Of a DNA stretch of 64,000 nt, positions 56,809-64,000 are shown in pieces. The notes beneath the pieces were generated by a model that saw only the letters and a program-made list of their open reading frames with translations, did no database searches and was not told where the DNA came from. Position numbers and translations under genes: made by a program. Source of the DNA: Pseudomonas viridiflava (lineage in GTDB: Bacteria > Pseudomonadota > Gammaproteobacteria > Pseudomonadales > Pseudomonadaceae); contig UVIF01000002.1 of assembly GCA_900596015.1 (NCBI GenBank), positions 124,001 to 188,000 on the forward strand, read 5' to 3'. Each line of letters begins with the position of its first letter. The stretch's first letter is position 1.

Positions 56809-58725
56809 ATGTCCGTAGCCAATCCACTGCTTGCTCATGATCAGCTCATTCAACGCTCCTGGGTTCGCTGTCGCGAAGCGGGGCTGGAGCATCATCACGC
56901 GCCGCGTTTCGAGCCGCTGGCGCCCGATGCACTGCAACAGATGCTCGACTGTCATCAAGCCCTGCTGCACACCACCCACCGCGAAGTACTGCCCTACTAC
57001 GAACACATCCTGGGCAACTCGCGCTGCCTGATTCGGCTGGCCGACCCGCAGGCACGCGTGCTCAGGTCTTGGGGAGAGCAGCCGGGCGCTATCGGCAGCC
57101 ACGCCGGTTTCGCTCCCGGCGCCTGTTGGCTGGAAACGTCGGCCGGGACCAATCCGATCGGCACTGCACTGGCCTGCCGCCAGGCCGTGCATGTCGAGCC
57201 CGACGAGCACTTTCTGCTTGCCAACCGTCTGATGAACGGCTCGGCGTCACCGATCTTCGACGCGCTACGGCGAATGGTCGCGGTGCTGGACGTTTCCAGT
57301 GACAGCCACCTGCCGCCTTCGCACACCCTGGGGCTGGTGAAGATGATGAGCCAGACGGTCGAGAACCGCCTGATCCTCGAGGCGTTCGCCGACCGGCATT
57401 ACCAATTGATCTTCAATACCGGGATCAACAACCTCGACAGCCAGTGGGCCGGGCTGCTGGTGTTCGACGACAGCGGTCGCGTGCTGGCCGCCAACCGTCG
57501 CGCCGACAGCCTGCTGGGTGTCGAGCTTCCGGGGCTGACCGTGCAGCAGGTGTTCCGGCTGACGCCGCAGGCACTGCTCGACCATCCGCCGGAGCGCACG
57601 TTCGCCTTGCAGCCGCCAGGGCGCAACCGGTTGCAGTGCCTGCTCAAGAAACCACTGGTGTGCGCGGCGCCGACTGCAACGCAGCGTGGCACCGACCCGC
57701 GCCTGGACAAAGCCATGCAGCAGGGCCTGCGCCTGTTGGAAAAGGACGTGCCGTTGCTGCTGCGCGGCGACACCGGTACCGGCAAGGAAGTGCTGGTCAA
57801 GGCCCTGCACCGGGCCAGCAGCCGCGCGTCTTGCCCGCTGATTGCGGTCAACTGTGCGGCGATTCCTGCGGAGCTGGTCGAGTCGGAACTGTTCGGCTAC
57901 GAGCGAGGTGCCTTCACCGGGGCCAGCCAGAAGGGCAGCCCCGGGCTGGTGCGCAAGGCCGACAAGGGCATTCTGTTCCTCGACGAGATCGGCGACATGC
58001 CGTTGCCCACCCAGGCACGGCTGCTGCGCGTATTGCAGGAGCGCTGCATCCAGCCGCTGGGCTGTGGCGACCCGATACCGGTCGACATTCGTCTGATTTC
58101 CGCGACCCATGAGGATCTGCGCCAGCGGGTGCAGGCCGGCCTGTTCCGCGAAGACCTCTACTACCGCCTGGCTGGCATGACCCTGCACCTGCCGACCCTG
58201 CACGCACGCAGCGACAAGCGCGAGCTCATCGAACAGGTGTGGGAGTCGCACCGCGAACCCCAGCAGAGCGCCGGTTTCAGTGCCCAGGTGTGGGCCGCAT
58301 TCATGGCCCACCCCTGGCCTGGCAACGTGCGTCAGTTGTCTGCGGTGGTCAAGGTCGCGCTGGTACTGGCCGATGAGGAGCTGATAGGCCTGGACCATCT
58401 GCCCGAGGATTTTCTTCGCGAGGCGGGCCCGTTGCCGGCGCAGGAACAGGCCTTGCCGCGCCCGCTGCTGACCCTGGCCAAGGTCAGTGATCTGGGCGAA
58501 CTGCTGCAGGCCAGCGACGGCAACATCTCGCGCCTTGCGCGACGTCTGGGGGTCAGCCGCAACACGCTGTACAAGCGCCTGCGCGAGCAGGGGCATGCCG
58601 GGCACGGCGGCCCTTCAGACCTTGCCGAAGGTCTGCGAGGGCCTGCGCAGGGTCGGGTCGAAGGGGTTCAGCCGTGGGCCGATGGCAGCGGCTTCGCGCT
58701 TGAGCAGCTCGACCACCGTGGGTAG
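56809..58725 (+). CDS. Sigma-54-dependent transcriptional activator (AcoR-like, GAF-PAS-AAA+-Fis)
   Basis: Enhancer-binding activator of 638 residues from the chosen start. A GAF-like sensor covers about 50-190 (GFAPGACWLETSAGTNPIGT). A PAS-like segment lies at about 215-270. The AAA+ domain has Walker A GDTGTGKE (320-327) and the sigma-54 contact loop GAFTGA (from 367), followed by LFLDEIGDMPL and RLISATHEDL. A Fis-type helix-turn-helix (RLARRLGVSRNTLYKRL, about 575-595) ends the core. It has no receiver domain, so it senses a small molecule directly. In-frame starts at 56743 and 56767 are possible but would put the TGAACA array inside the gene. Its 3' end overlaps the IclR gene by 111 bases. 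Confidence 0.9.
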   Translation: MSVANPLLAHDQLIQRSWVRCREAGLEHHHAPRFEPLAPDALQQMLDCHQALLHTTHREVLPYYEHILGNSRCLIRLADPQARVLRSWGEQPGAIGSHAGFAPGACWLETSAGTNPIGTALACRQAVHVEPDEHFLLANRLMNGSASPIFDALRRMVAVLDVSSDSHLPPSHTLGLVKMMSQTVENRLILEAFADRHYQLIFNTGINNLDSQWAGLLVFDDSGRVLAANRRADSLLGVELPGLTVQQVFRLTPQALLDHPPERTFALQPPGRNRLQCLLKKPLVCAAPTATQRGTDPRLDKAMQQGLRLLEKDVPLLLRGDTGTGKEVLVKALHRASSRASCPLIAVNCAAIPAELVESELFGYERGAFTGASQKGSPGLVRKADKGILFLDEIGDMPLPTQARLLRVLQERCIQPLGCGDPIPVDIRLISATHEDLRQRVQAGLFREDLYYRLAGMTLHLPTLHARSDKRELIEQVWESHREPQQSAGFSAQVWAAFMAHPWPGNVRQLSAVVKVALVLADEELIGLDHLPEDFLREAGPLPAQEQALPRPLLTLAKVSDLGELLQASDGNISRLARRLGVSRNTLYKRLREQGHAGHGGPSDLAEGLRGPAQGRVEGVQPWADGSGFALEQLDHRG

Positions 58726-59445
58726 ACGGTCGTGGCCGAGTCGATCGCTGATGGTGGCCACGCTGAGAGCCGCCACCGCGTGGCCGTTGCGGTCGAGTAT
58801 CGGCACTGCCAGGCCCGCCATGCCGGGCAGCACACCGGTGTTGCGCGCGGCATAGCCGAGCTGGCGTACGCTGTCGACTTCCGAGCGCAGCAGCACTTCG
58901 TCGTACAGGTGCAGGTCCTTGAGCCGGGGCAGGTTGTAGTGGATCACGGTTTCGCGCTCGTCTTCAGGCAGGAACGCGAGGATCGCCAGGCTGCCTTGCC
59001 CTACCCCCAGCGCAACACGACCGCCGATGTCGCCGGTGAAGGTGCGTATCGGGTACGGCCCTTCGCTGCGGTCCAGGCAGATGGCATCGAAACCGCTGCG
59101 CGCCAGTAGAAACAGCGAGTCGCCCAACGACGCCGACAGCCGCAGCAGGCTGGGGCGCGCCAGCTCGCGCAGGTTGCTGCCATTGCCGGCGCGGGCGGCC
59201 AGGGCGAAGAACTCCAGGCTCAGCCGATAGCGTTTGCTGCGCGCATCCTGCTCGACCATGCCCTCCTCCACCAGCCCGCGCAACAGGCGGTGCGTAGTGG
59301 GTTGCGACAAGCCGATGCGCTCGGCGAGCTGGATGACGCGTTCGCCCTCGGTCGGCGCTGCCGACAATCCACGCAATACGGCGAACAGCCGGGAGACACC
59401 GCCCACACCTGGCTCAGAATTCCGTTCAGTGGAATCGTTTTCCAT
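58615..59445 (-). CDS. IclR-family transcriptional regulator
   Basis: IclR-type regulator of 276 residues. The N-terminal winged helix lies at about 15-85 (SRLFAVLRGLS, IGLSQPTTHRLLRGLVEEGM), and the effector domain at about 95-255. In that domain GDIGGRVALGVGQGSLAIL and GMAGLAVPILDRNGHAVAAL are the expected ligand-site stretches. The start at 59445 (MENDST) is preferred because a palindrome lies directly upstream; ATG 59466 (MKSDEQ) is the alternative. It faces the transporter-oxidoreductase operon across 232 bases and most likely controls it. The tail overlaps the sigma-54 activator gene from the other strand. Confidence 0.88.
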   Translation of the reverse strand: MENDSTERNSEPGVGGVSRLFAVLRGLSAAPTEGERVIQLAERIGLSQPTTHRLLRGLVEEGMVEQDARSKRYRLSLEFFALAARAGNGSNLRELARPSLLRLSASLGDSLFLLARSGFDAICLDRSEGPYPIRTFTGDIGGRVALGVGQGSLAILAFLPEDERETVIHYNLPRLKDLHLYDEVLLRSEVDSVRQLGYAARNTGVLPGMAGLAVPILDRNGHAVAALSVATISDRLGHDRLPTVVELLKREAAAIGPRLNPFDPTLRRPSQTFGKV

Positions 59446-59460
59446 ATTTTGCTCATCCGA

Positions 59461-59471
59461 TTTCATTGAAA
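59461..59471. promoter_or_regulatory. Palindrome, possible IclR operator
   Basis: TTTCA-T-TGAAA is a perfect 11-base palindrome 16 bases upstream of the IclR start. IclR-family sites often have a TTTC/GAAA core, so it may be an autoregulatory site. Such a short palindrome could also arise by chance. Confidence 0.3.
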
Positions 59472-59677
59472 GGATTAATGTGAAAATAACCACCCGCTCA
59501 GTGAAATAAGCGCTTTCGCCATCCTAGTCTTCGTCCTACTCTTCGTCCACGGGGCGAGACCAACAATAGCCGGCAGCCGACTCAGAACGAGCGCCACCCC
59601 ATTGCAGGACCCCTTTCGCCTCTGCCCTCGATCAACGCACCGCACATGCGGCCGACAATGACAGGTAGAACGCAGCC

Positions 59678-60703
59678 ATGGCCTTTCTCGAACTTCAAGC
59701 ACTGTGCAAACGCTACGGGCCCGTGCAGGCCGTGGTGGCGACCGACCTGAGCGTCAGCCAGGGCGAGTTCGTCTCGCTGCTGGGCCCTTCGGGTTGCGGC
59801 AAGACCACCACGTTGCAGATGATTGCCGGTTTCGTCGATGTGACCAGCGGCCGGATCGTGCTCGACGGCCGCGACATCACCCATGCCAAACCCAGCAGCC
59901 GCGGCCTTGGCGTGGTGTTCCAGAGCTACGCGCTGTTCCCGCACATGAGCGTGCGCGACAACGTGGCCTTCGGTTTGAAGATGCGCAAGGTTGGCAGCAG
60001 CGACATTCGTACCCGTGTCGACCAGGTGCTGGCGCTGGTACGCCTGACCGCCCATGCCGAGCGTTACCCTCGCGAGCTGTCCGGGGGCCAGCGTCAGCGC
60101 GTGGCGCTGGCCCGGGCATTGGTGATCCAGCCGCCGGTGCTGCTGCTCGACGAGCCACTGTCCAACCTCGACGCGAGCCTGCGCGAGGAAATGCAGTTCG
60201 AGATTCGTCGCATCCAGTGTGAAGTCGGCATCACCACCCTGATGGTGACCCACGACCAGGCCGAAGCCTTGTCGGTCAGCGACCGGGTGGTGGTGATGCA
60301 AGCCGGTCAGGTCACCCAGATCGACGAGCCCTACAAGCTCTACGAGCACCCCCGCACGCCGTTCATTTCCGGTTTCGTCGGCAAGGCCAACCTGCTGCCC
60401 GGCGAGTACGACGCGCTGGGCCAGCCGCAGGTCTTGGCACAGGCCGGGGAAGGCGAACTGATGTTGAGCCTGCGCCCGGAGAAGATCGATTTCTGCAACG
60501 CCGGTGAAGGGCGCATCCAAGGCCGTATCGTGACCCGCTATTTTCTCGGCAGCCAGTGGCTGTACCGCTTGGAAACGGTGCTCGGCGAGATCACCGTAGT
60601 GCGCCGCAACGATGGCAGCGCACCGCTGGCCACCGGCGTCACCGTCGGCCTGGACTGGCCAGGCGAGCTGCTTCGAGTGCTCGCCAGCGAGGCCTGCGCA
60701 TGA
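59678..60703 (+). CDS. ABC transporter ATPase, PotA-like
   Basis: Import ATPase of 341 residues of the spermidine/putrescine (PotA) group. All motifs are normal: Walker A GPSGCGKTTT, Q-loop VFQSYALFPH, signature LSGGQRQR, Walker B VLLLDEPLSNLD and H-loop VTHDQAEAL. A TOBE domain occupies the last 90 residues. It opens an operon in which each gene overlaps or almost touches the next. No binding-protein gene lies between it and the window end, so one must be downstream or elsewhere. PotA similarity suggests an amine or opine-like ligand but does not prove it. Confidence 0.9.
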   Translation: MAFLELQALCKRYGPVQAVVATDLSVSQGEFVSLLGPSGCGKTTTLQMIAGFVDVTSGRIVLDGRDITHAKPSSRGLGVVFQSYALFPHMSVRDNVAFGLKMRKVGSSDIRTRVDQVLALVRLTAHAERYPRELSGGQRQRVALARALVIQPPVLLLDEPLSNLDASLREEMQFEIRRIQCEVGITTLMVTHDQAEALSVSDRVVVMQAGQVTQIDEPYKLYEHPRTPFISGFVGKANLLPGEYDALGQPQVLAQAGEGELMLSLRPEKIDFCNAGEGRIQGRIVTRYFLGSQWLYRLETVLGEITVVRRNDGSAPLATGVTVGLDWPGELLRVLASEACA

Positions 60704-61545
60704 GCCGCGGATACCTGTTGTCGGCGCCGGCCCTGGCACTGTTCGTCGGTCTGCTGATCGTCCCGCTGGGGCTGACCCTGGTGCTGTCGTTCAACCTGTT
60801 CGACTACGAAGTGGGGGTCAAGAGCGACAGCTACACACTGGCCAACTACGCCGCCCTGCTCAGCGACGGCTATTTCTACGAGATTTTCTGGCGGACCTTC
60901 TGGATCAGCGCCCTGGTGACCTTGCTGTGCGTGGTGATCGGCGTGCCAGAGGCTTACATCCTCAGCCGTATGGGCACGCCCTGGCGCTCGATCTTCCTGA
61001 TTCTGATCCTGACCCCGCTGCTGATTTCGGTGGTCGTGCGTGCCTTCGGCTGGAGCCTGTTGCTGGGTGCCGACGGCTTGATCAACCAGGCTATCGCCGC
61101 CTTGGGTGGGCGGCCGCTGAAAATGCTCTATACACCGTTCGCGGTGATTCTGGCGCTGGTGCATGTGATGTTGCCGTTCATGATCATCCCGGTCTGGACC
61201 TCGCTGCAGAAGCTCGACCCGGCTGCCGAGCAGGCCGCGCAATCGCTGGGCGCAAGCCAGGCGAAGGTGATGCGCATGGTGGTGCTGCCGCAGATCATGC
61301 CCGGCGTGCTGTCGGGCACGCTGATCGTGTTCGGCCTGGCCGCCAGCTCGTTCGCCATTCCCGGCCTGCTCGGCGGGCGCCGTTTGAAGATGGTCGCCAC
61401 GGTGGTCTACGACCAGTACCTGTCGGAACTCAACTGGCCTATGGGCGCGACCATTGCCGTGGCGCTGTTGCTGGCCAACCTGCTGATCATGCTGTCCTGG
61501 AACCGCCTGGTCGAAGGTCGCTACAAGAAAGCCCTGGGGGAATGA
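60700..61545 (+). CDS. ABC transporter permease, PotB-like
   Basis: Inner-membrane permease of 281 residues with six helices, starting LLSAPALALFVGLLIVPLGLT. The EAA coupling loop is DPAAEQAAQSLGASQAKVM. The ATG at 60700 overlaps the ATPase stop by four bases (ATGA), which settles the start; a longer in-frame reading would add 48 residues without similarity. It pairs with the following permease. Confidence 0.9.
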   Translation: MSRGYLLSAPALALFVGLLIVPLGLTLVLSFNLFDYEVGVKSDSYTLANYAALLSDGYFYEIFWRTFWISALVTLLCVVIGVPEAYILSRMGTPWRSIFLILILTPLLISVVVRAFGWSLLLGADGLINQAIAALGGRPLKMLYTPFAVILALVHVMLPFMIIPVWTSLQKLDPAAEQAAQSLGASQAKVMRMVVLPQIMPGVLSGTLIVFGLAASSFAIPGLLGGRRLKMVATVVYDQYLSELNWPMGATIAVALLLANLLIMLSWNRLVEGRYKKALGE

Positions 61546-61548
61546 TCG

Positions 61549-62343
61549 ATGTCCAAGAACGGTCCGTTGGCCCTGTCGTTTCATGCCCTGGTAGTGGTGT
61601 TCATGCTGGCCCCGCTGGTGGTGGTGTGCCTGGTGGCGTTCACCCCGGAGAACACCCTGACCCTGCCCACTTCCGGATTTTCCCTGCGCTGGTTCCGCGC
61701 CGTGTTCGAGCGCGCCGATTTCATCGACGCGTTCTATAACAGCCTGATCCTGGCGGTGGTCGCTGCAACCCTGGCGACCTTGATCGCCGTGCCGGCAGCG
61801 CTGGCGATCACCCGCTATCACTTTCCGGGACGCGACTTCCTCAATGGGCTGTTTCTGTCGCCGATCATCATTCCGCACCTGGTGCTGGGCGTGGCGATGC
61901 TGCGCCTGTTCGCGCTGATGGGGGTCAATGGCAGCTTCGTCTGGCTGATGCTGGCCCATGTGGTGGTGATCACGCCTTATGTGCTGCGTCTGGTGATCGC
62001 CGCCGCCATCGGCATCGACCGCAGCGCCGAGCAGGCGGCGGAATCGCTGGGCGCCAGTCGTTTCACCCTGTTTCGCCAGATCACCCTGCCGATGATCCTG
62101 CCGGGGGTTGCCGGGGGCTGGCTGCTGGCGTTCATCAACAGCTTCGACGAGGTGACCCTGTCGATCTTCGTCACATCGCCCGCAACCCAGACCCTGCCGG
62201 TGCGCATGTACGTGTATGCCACCGAGTCCATCGACCCGATGATGGCGGCCGTGTCGGCGCTGGTGATCGCCTTGACCGCCGCGACCATGATTCTGCTCGA
62301 CCGGGTGTATGGCCTGGACCGCGTACTGGTGGGGAAAAACTGA
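61549..62343 (+). CDS. ABC transporter permease, PotC-like
   Basis: Inner-membrane permease of 264 residues with six helices, the first at about 10-32 (FHALVVVFMLAPLVVVCLV). The EAA loop DRSAEQAAESLGASRFTLFR is well kept. The gene starts three bases after the PotB-like stop, and its own stop shares one base with the next ATG (TGATG). It forms the membrane channel with the PotB-like protein. Confidence 0.9.
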   Translation: MSKNGPLALSFHALVVVFMLAPLVVVCLVAFTPENTLTLPTSGFSLRWFRAVFERADFIDAFYNSLILAVVAATLATLIAVPAALAITRYHFPGRDFLNGLFLSPIIIPHLVLGVAMLRLFALMGVNGSFVWLMLAHVVVITPYVLRLVIAAAIGIDRSAEQAAESLGASRFTLFRQITLPMILPGVAGGWLLAFINSFDEVTLSIFVTSPATQTLPVRMYVYATESIDPMMAAVSALVIALTAATMILLDRVYGLDRVLVGKN

Positions 62344-62633
62344 TGGCTTTGTTCAAACGGCTGGCCGAGCTCGATCGCGCGTCGGTACCCTTCACCCTCG
62401 ATGGACAAGCGGTGACCGGTCTGGCCGGGGATACCCTGCTCACCGCGGTACTGACCTGCGCCGAGCACCTGCGCGGCAGCGACTTCAGTGCCCAGGCCCG
62501 TGCCGGTTTCTGCCTGATGGGCGCCTGCCAGGATTGCTGGGTGCGCTTGGGCGACGGCCGCCGCGTGCGGGCCTGTGCCACGCCATTGGCAGCCGGCATG
62601 CAGGTCGACCGCGAACCGGGGCGGCGCTCGTGA
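62343..62633 (+). CDS. Small [2Fe-2S] ferredoxin-type subunit of an oxidoreductase
   Basis: A 96-residue protein with the plant-type ferredoxin cysteine set: C57-x4-C62-x2-C65-x12-C78 (GFCLMGACQDCWV, then RAC). Such small (2Fe-2S)-binding proteins are a subunit of the HcnABC, opine oxidase and hydroxyproline dehydrogenase type complexes, passing electrons between the flavin subunits. There is no signal peptide. The start overlaps the upstream permease stop by one base, and the next gene starts inside its stop (GTGA). Confidence 0.88.
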   Translation: MALFKRLAELDRASVPFTLDGQAVTGLAGDTLLTAVLTCAEHLRGSDFSAQARAGFCLMGACQDCWVRLGDGRRVRACATPLAAGMQVDREPGRRS

Positions 62634-63985
62634 ACGCGGTGGTGATCGTCGGCGCCGGACCGGCCGGCATCCGTGCCGCGCAGACCCTGGCCGCCCATGG
62701 CCTGCGCCCGTGCCTGGTGGACGAAGCGCTGCAGGGCGGCGGCCAGGTCTACCGACGTGCACCGGGCAACTTTCAACGTCCTGCCAGCCAACTCTATGGC
62801 TTCGAAGCGCGCAAGGCAGGTGCGGTGCACCAGGCGCTGGACGCACTGCGCGGGCAGATCGACTACCGTCCCGACACGCTGGTATGGAACGCCGAGGACG
62901 GTTACCTGCATACACTCAACCAGCAGCGCGTGGGCACCGTCGGATACGATCGGCTGTTGATCGCCACCGGCGCCACCGACCGCATCCTGCCGGTGCCGGG
63001 CTGGACGCTGCCCGGCGTCTACAGCCTCGGCGCCGCGCAGATCGCGCTCAAGGCCCAGGGTTGCGCCATCGGCGAGCGGGTAGTGTTCGCCGGCAGCGGG
63101 CCGTTGCTGTATCTGGTGGCCTATCAGTACGCCAAGGCCGGCGCGCGGGTGCTGGCGGTACTGGACAGCTCGCCGTTCGCTGCTCAGGTCGCCGCCCTGC
63201 CCCGGCTGCTGCGTCAGCCCTTGACCCTGGCCAAGGGCTTGTATTATCGGGGCTGGTTGACCGCCCACGGGATCGCCGTGCATCAAGGCGCGAGCCTGGT
63301 CACGGTCGACGGCCAGCGCAGGGTCGAAGCCGTCACCTGGCAGCAAGGCGGCAAACGACACACCCTGGCCTGTGACGGGTTGGCCTTCGCTCACGCGCTG
63401 CGCAGCGAAACGCAACTGGCAGACCTGCTCGGTTGCGCGTTTGCCTGGAGCCCGCTCAACCGGGCCTGGCTGCCCAGCCGCGACCAGGCCGGACGCAGCA
63501 GCGTGCCGGGGGTCTACCTGGCTGGTGATGGCGCTGGGATCATGGGCGCCGATGCGGCGGAAATGGCCGGCGAACGCGCCGCCCTGGCCCTGCTCGAAGA
63601 CATGGAGGTGGCCATCGACGCCAGGCGTGGCGCGCACCTGGAACGGCAACTGGCGCGCGTCCAGGGGTTTCGCGCCGGCCTGGAAGACGCCTTCCCGTTT
63701 CCCGAGGACTGGGCCCGCCAGGCACCCGATGAATTGATGCTTTGCCGGTGCGAGGAAATCAGCGTCGGCGCGGTGCGCGAGGTGGTCGCCCAAGGGCATA
63801 CCGATATCAACCGAGTCAAAGCCCATTGTCGAGTCGGCATGGGCCGTTGCCAGGGGCGCATGTGCGGCAGTGCAGCGGTGGAAATCATCGCTCAGGCGGC
63901 CGCGTGTGCACCGCAGGAAGTGGGTCGGCTGCGCGCCCAGGCGCCCATCAAGCCGCTGCCCTTCGGTGTGGAGGTGCAGCCTTGA
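62630..63985 (+). CDS. FAD/NAD(P)-binding oxidoreductase with C-terminal [2Fe-2S] domain (HcnB/OoxA-like)
   Basis: Flavoprotein of 451 residues. The N-terminal FAD site is VVIVGAGPAGIRAAQTLAA, the second dinucleotide fold is VVFAGSGPLLYLVAYQYA, and GVYLAGDGAGIMGADAAE is the FAD-closing motif. The C-terminal 90 residues are a BFD-like [2Fe-2S] domain with CRCEE and GMGRCQGRMC. It is like the alpha subunits of opine oxidase (OoxA), HcnB and hydroxyproline dehydrogenase. The GTG start at 62630 overlaps the previous stop. The third subunit expected for this complex would be a DAO-type FAD protein, which may be the gene starting at 63982. The substrate is unknown. Confidence 0.88.
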   Translation: MNAVVIVGAGPAGIRAAQTLAAHGLRPCLVDEALQGGGQVYRRAPGNFQRPASQLYGFEARKAGAVHQALDALRGQIDYRPDTLVWNAEDGYLHTLNQQRVGTVGYDRLLIATGATDRILPVPGWTLPGVYSLGAAQIALKAQGCAIGERVVFAGSGPLLYLVAYQYAKAGARVLAVLDSSPFAAQVAALPRLLRQPLTLAKGLYYRGWLTAHGIAVHQGASLVTVDGQRRVEAVTWQQGGKRHTLACDGLAFAHALRSETQLADLLGCAFAWSPLNRAWLPSRDQAGRSSVPGVYLAGDGAGIMGADAAEMAGERAALALLEDMEVAIDARRGAHLERQLARVQGFRAGLEDAFPFPEDWARQAPDELMLCRCEEISVGAVREVVAQGHTDINRVKAHCRVGMGRCQGRMCGSAAVEIIAQAAACAPQEVGRLRAQAPIKPLPFGVEVQP

Positions 63986-64000
63986 GCCCAGTGTGCGAAA
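63982..64000 (+). CDS. Start of next gene in the operon (cut off by the window end)
   Basis: A TTG at 63982-63984 overlaps the previous stop (TTGA) and has GGAGGTG seven bases upstream, the best ribosome site in this operon. Only about six codons are visible, so the product cannot be read. From the gene order, the beta (FAD, DAO-type) subunit of the same oxidoreductase is the likely candidate. A GTG at 63991 is a weaker alternative. Confidence 0.4.

Noticed and set aside
56553..56822. A 90-residue N-terminal extension of GlpS
   Set aside because: It would cover the sigma-54 promoter and part of the TGAACA motifs, and the ABC fold begins at 56552.

Overview
The window is a stretch of chromosome from a fluorescent Pseudomonas, most likely of the P. 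putida group. The evidence is the high GC content, the gene families present, P. putida-type REP palindromes, and gene order. The block from dnaQ to tig (about 24.9-46.4 kb) follows the order I recall for P. aeruginosa PAO1 PA1816-PA1800: dnaQ, rnhA, methyltransferase, gloB, mltD, nppA1A2BCD, fabI, ppiD, hupB, lon, clpX, clpP, tig. No plasmid, phage, insertion sequence or CRISPR genes are visible.

Layout. (1) 1-15.24 kb: the first 5,079 codons of a giant LapF/Bap-type surface adhesin on the minus strand. It has an N-terminal Bap-type prefix, a Gly/Pro linker, then about 57 tandem Ig-like units of about 85 residues. The gene runs off the left edge with no stop. Its repeats are ordered at higher levels, with exact periods of 1,020 bp and 3,561 bp. 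(2) 15.24-15.84 kb: an AT-richer adhesin leader with two hairpins. (3) 15.8-24.9 kb: mixed metabolic and regulatory genes, including an M14 carboxypeptidase, ZapE, PrpE, a leucine-rich-repeat protein kinase, a YebC paralogue, a ChrR-like flavin reductase, a LysR regulator and a GNAT acetyltransferase. (4) 24.9-29.4 kb: dnaQ, rnhA and a methyltransferase on the minus strand, then gloB and mltD on the plus strand. (5) 29.6-36.9 kb: a five-gene peptide/nucleoside-peptide ABC importer with two tandem binding proteins, followed by fabI. (6) 37.9-46.4 kb: the protein quality-control block ppiD, hupB, lon, clpX, clpP, tig. (7) 46.7-50.4 kb: a bacteriophytochrome kinase, tRNA-Leu/His/Arg and folD. (8) 50.6-58.7 kb: a glpSTPQUV-type ABC importer facing a sigma-54 activator. 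(9) 58.6-64 kb: an IclR regulator facing a spermidine/putrescine-type ABC transporter fused in one operon with subunits of a [2Fe-2S]/FAD oxidoreductase. This operon continues past the right edge.

How the parts work together. Regions 8 and 9 are two complete regulator-plus-uptake modules. In region 8 a GG-N10-GC promoter and a phased set of TGAACA motifs lie between activator and operon, which is the layout expected for sigma-54 control. Its two ATPases carry complementary defects: GlpS lacks the switch histidine and GlpT lacks a proper signature motif. A GlpS/GlpT pair would therefore have one normal and one degenerate ATP site. In region 9, uptake and oxidation of one substrate appear coupled, but the substrate cannot be read from the sequence.

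The items most worth a second look are the nested repeat architecture of the adhesin, the asymmetric ATPase pair with its sigma-54 control region, the repeat-kinase gene, the bacteriophytochrome without a neighbouring heme oxygenase, and the terminal transporter-oxidoreductase operon.
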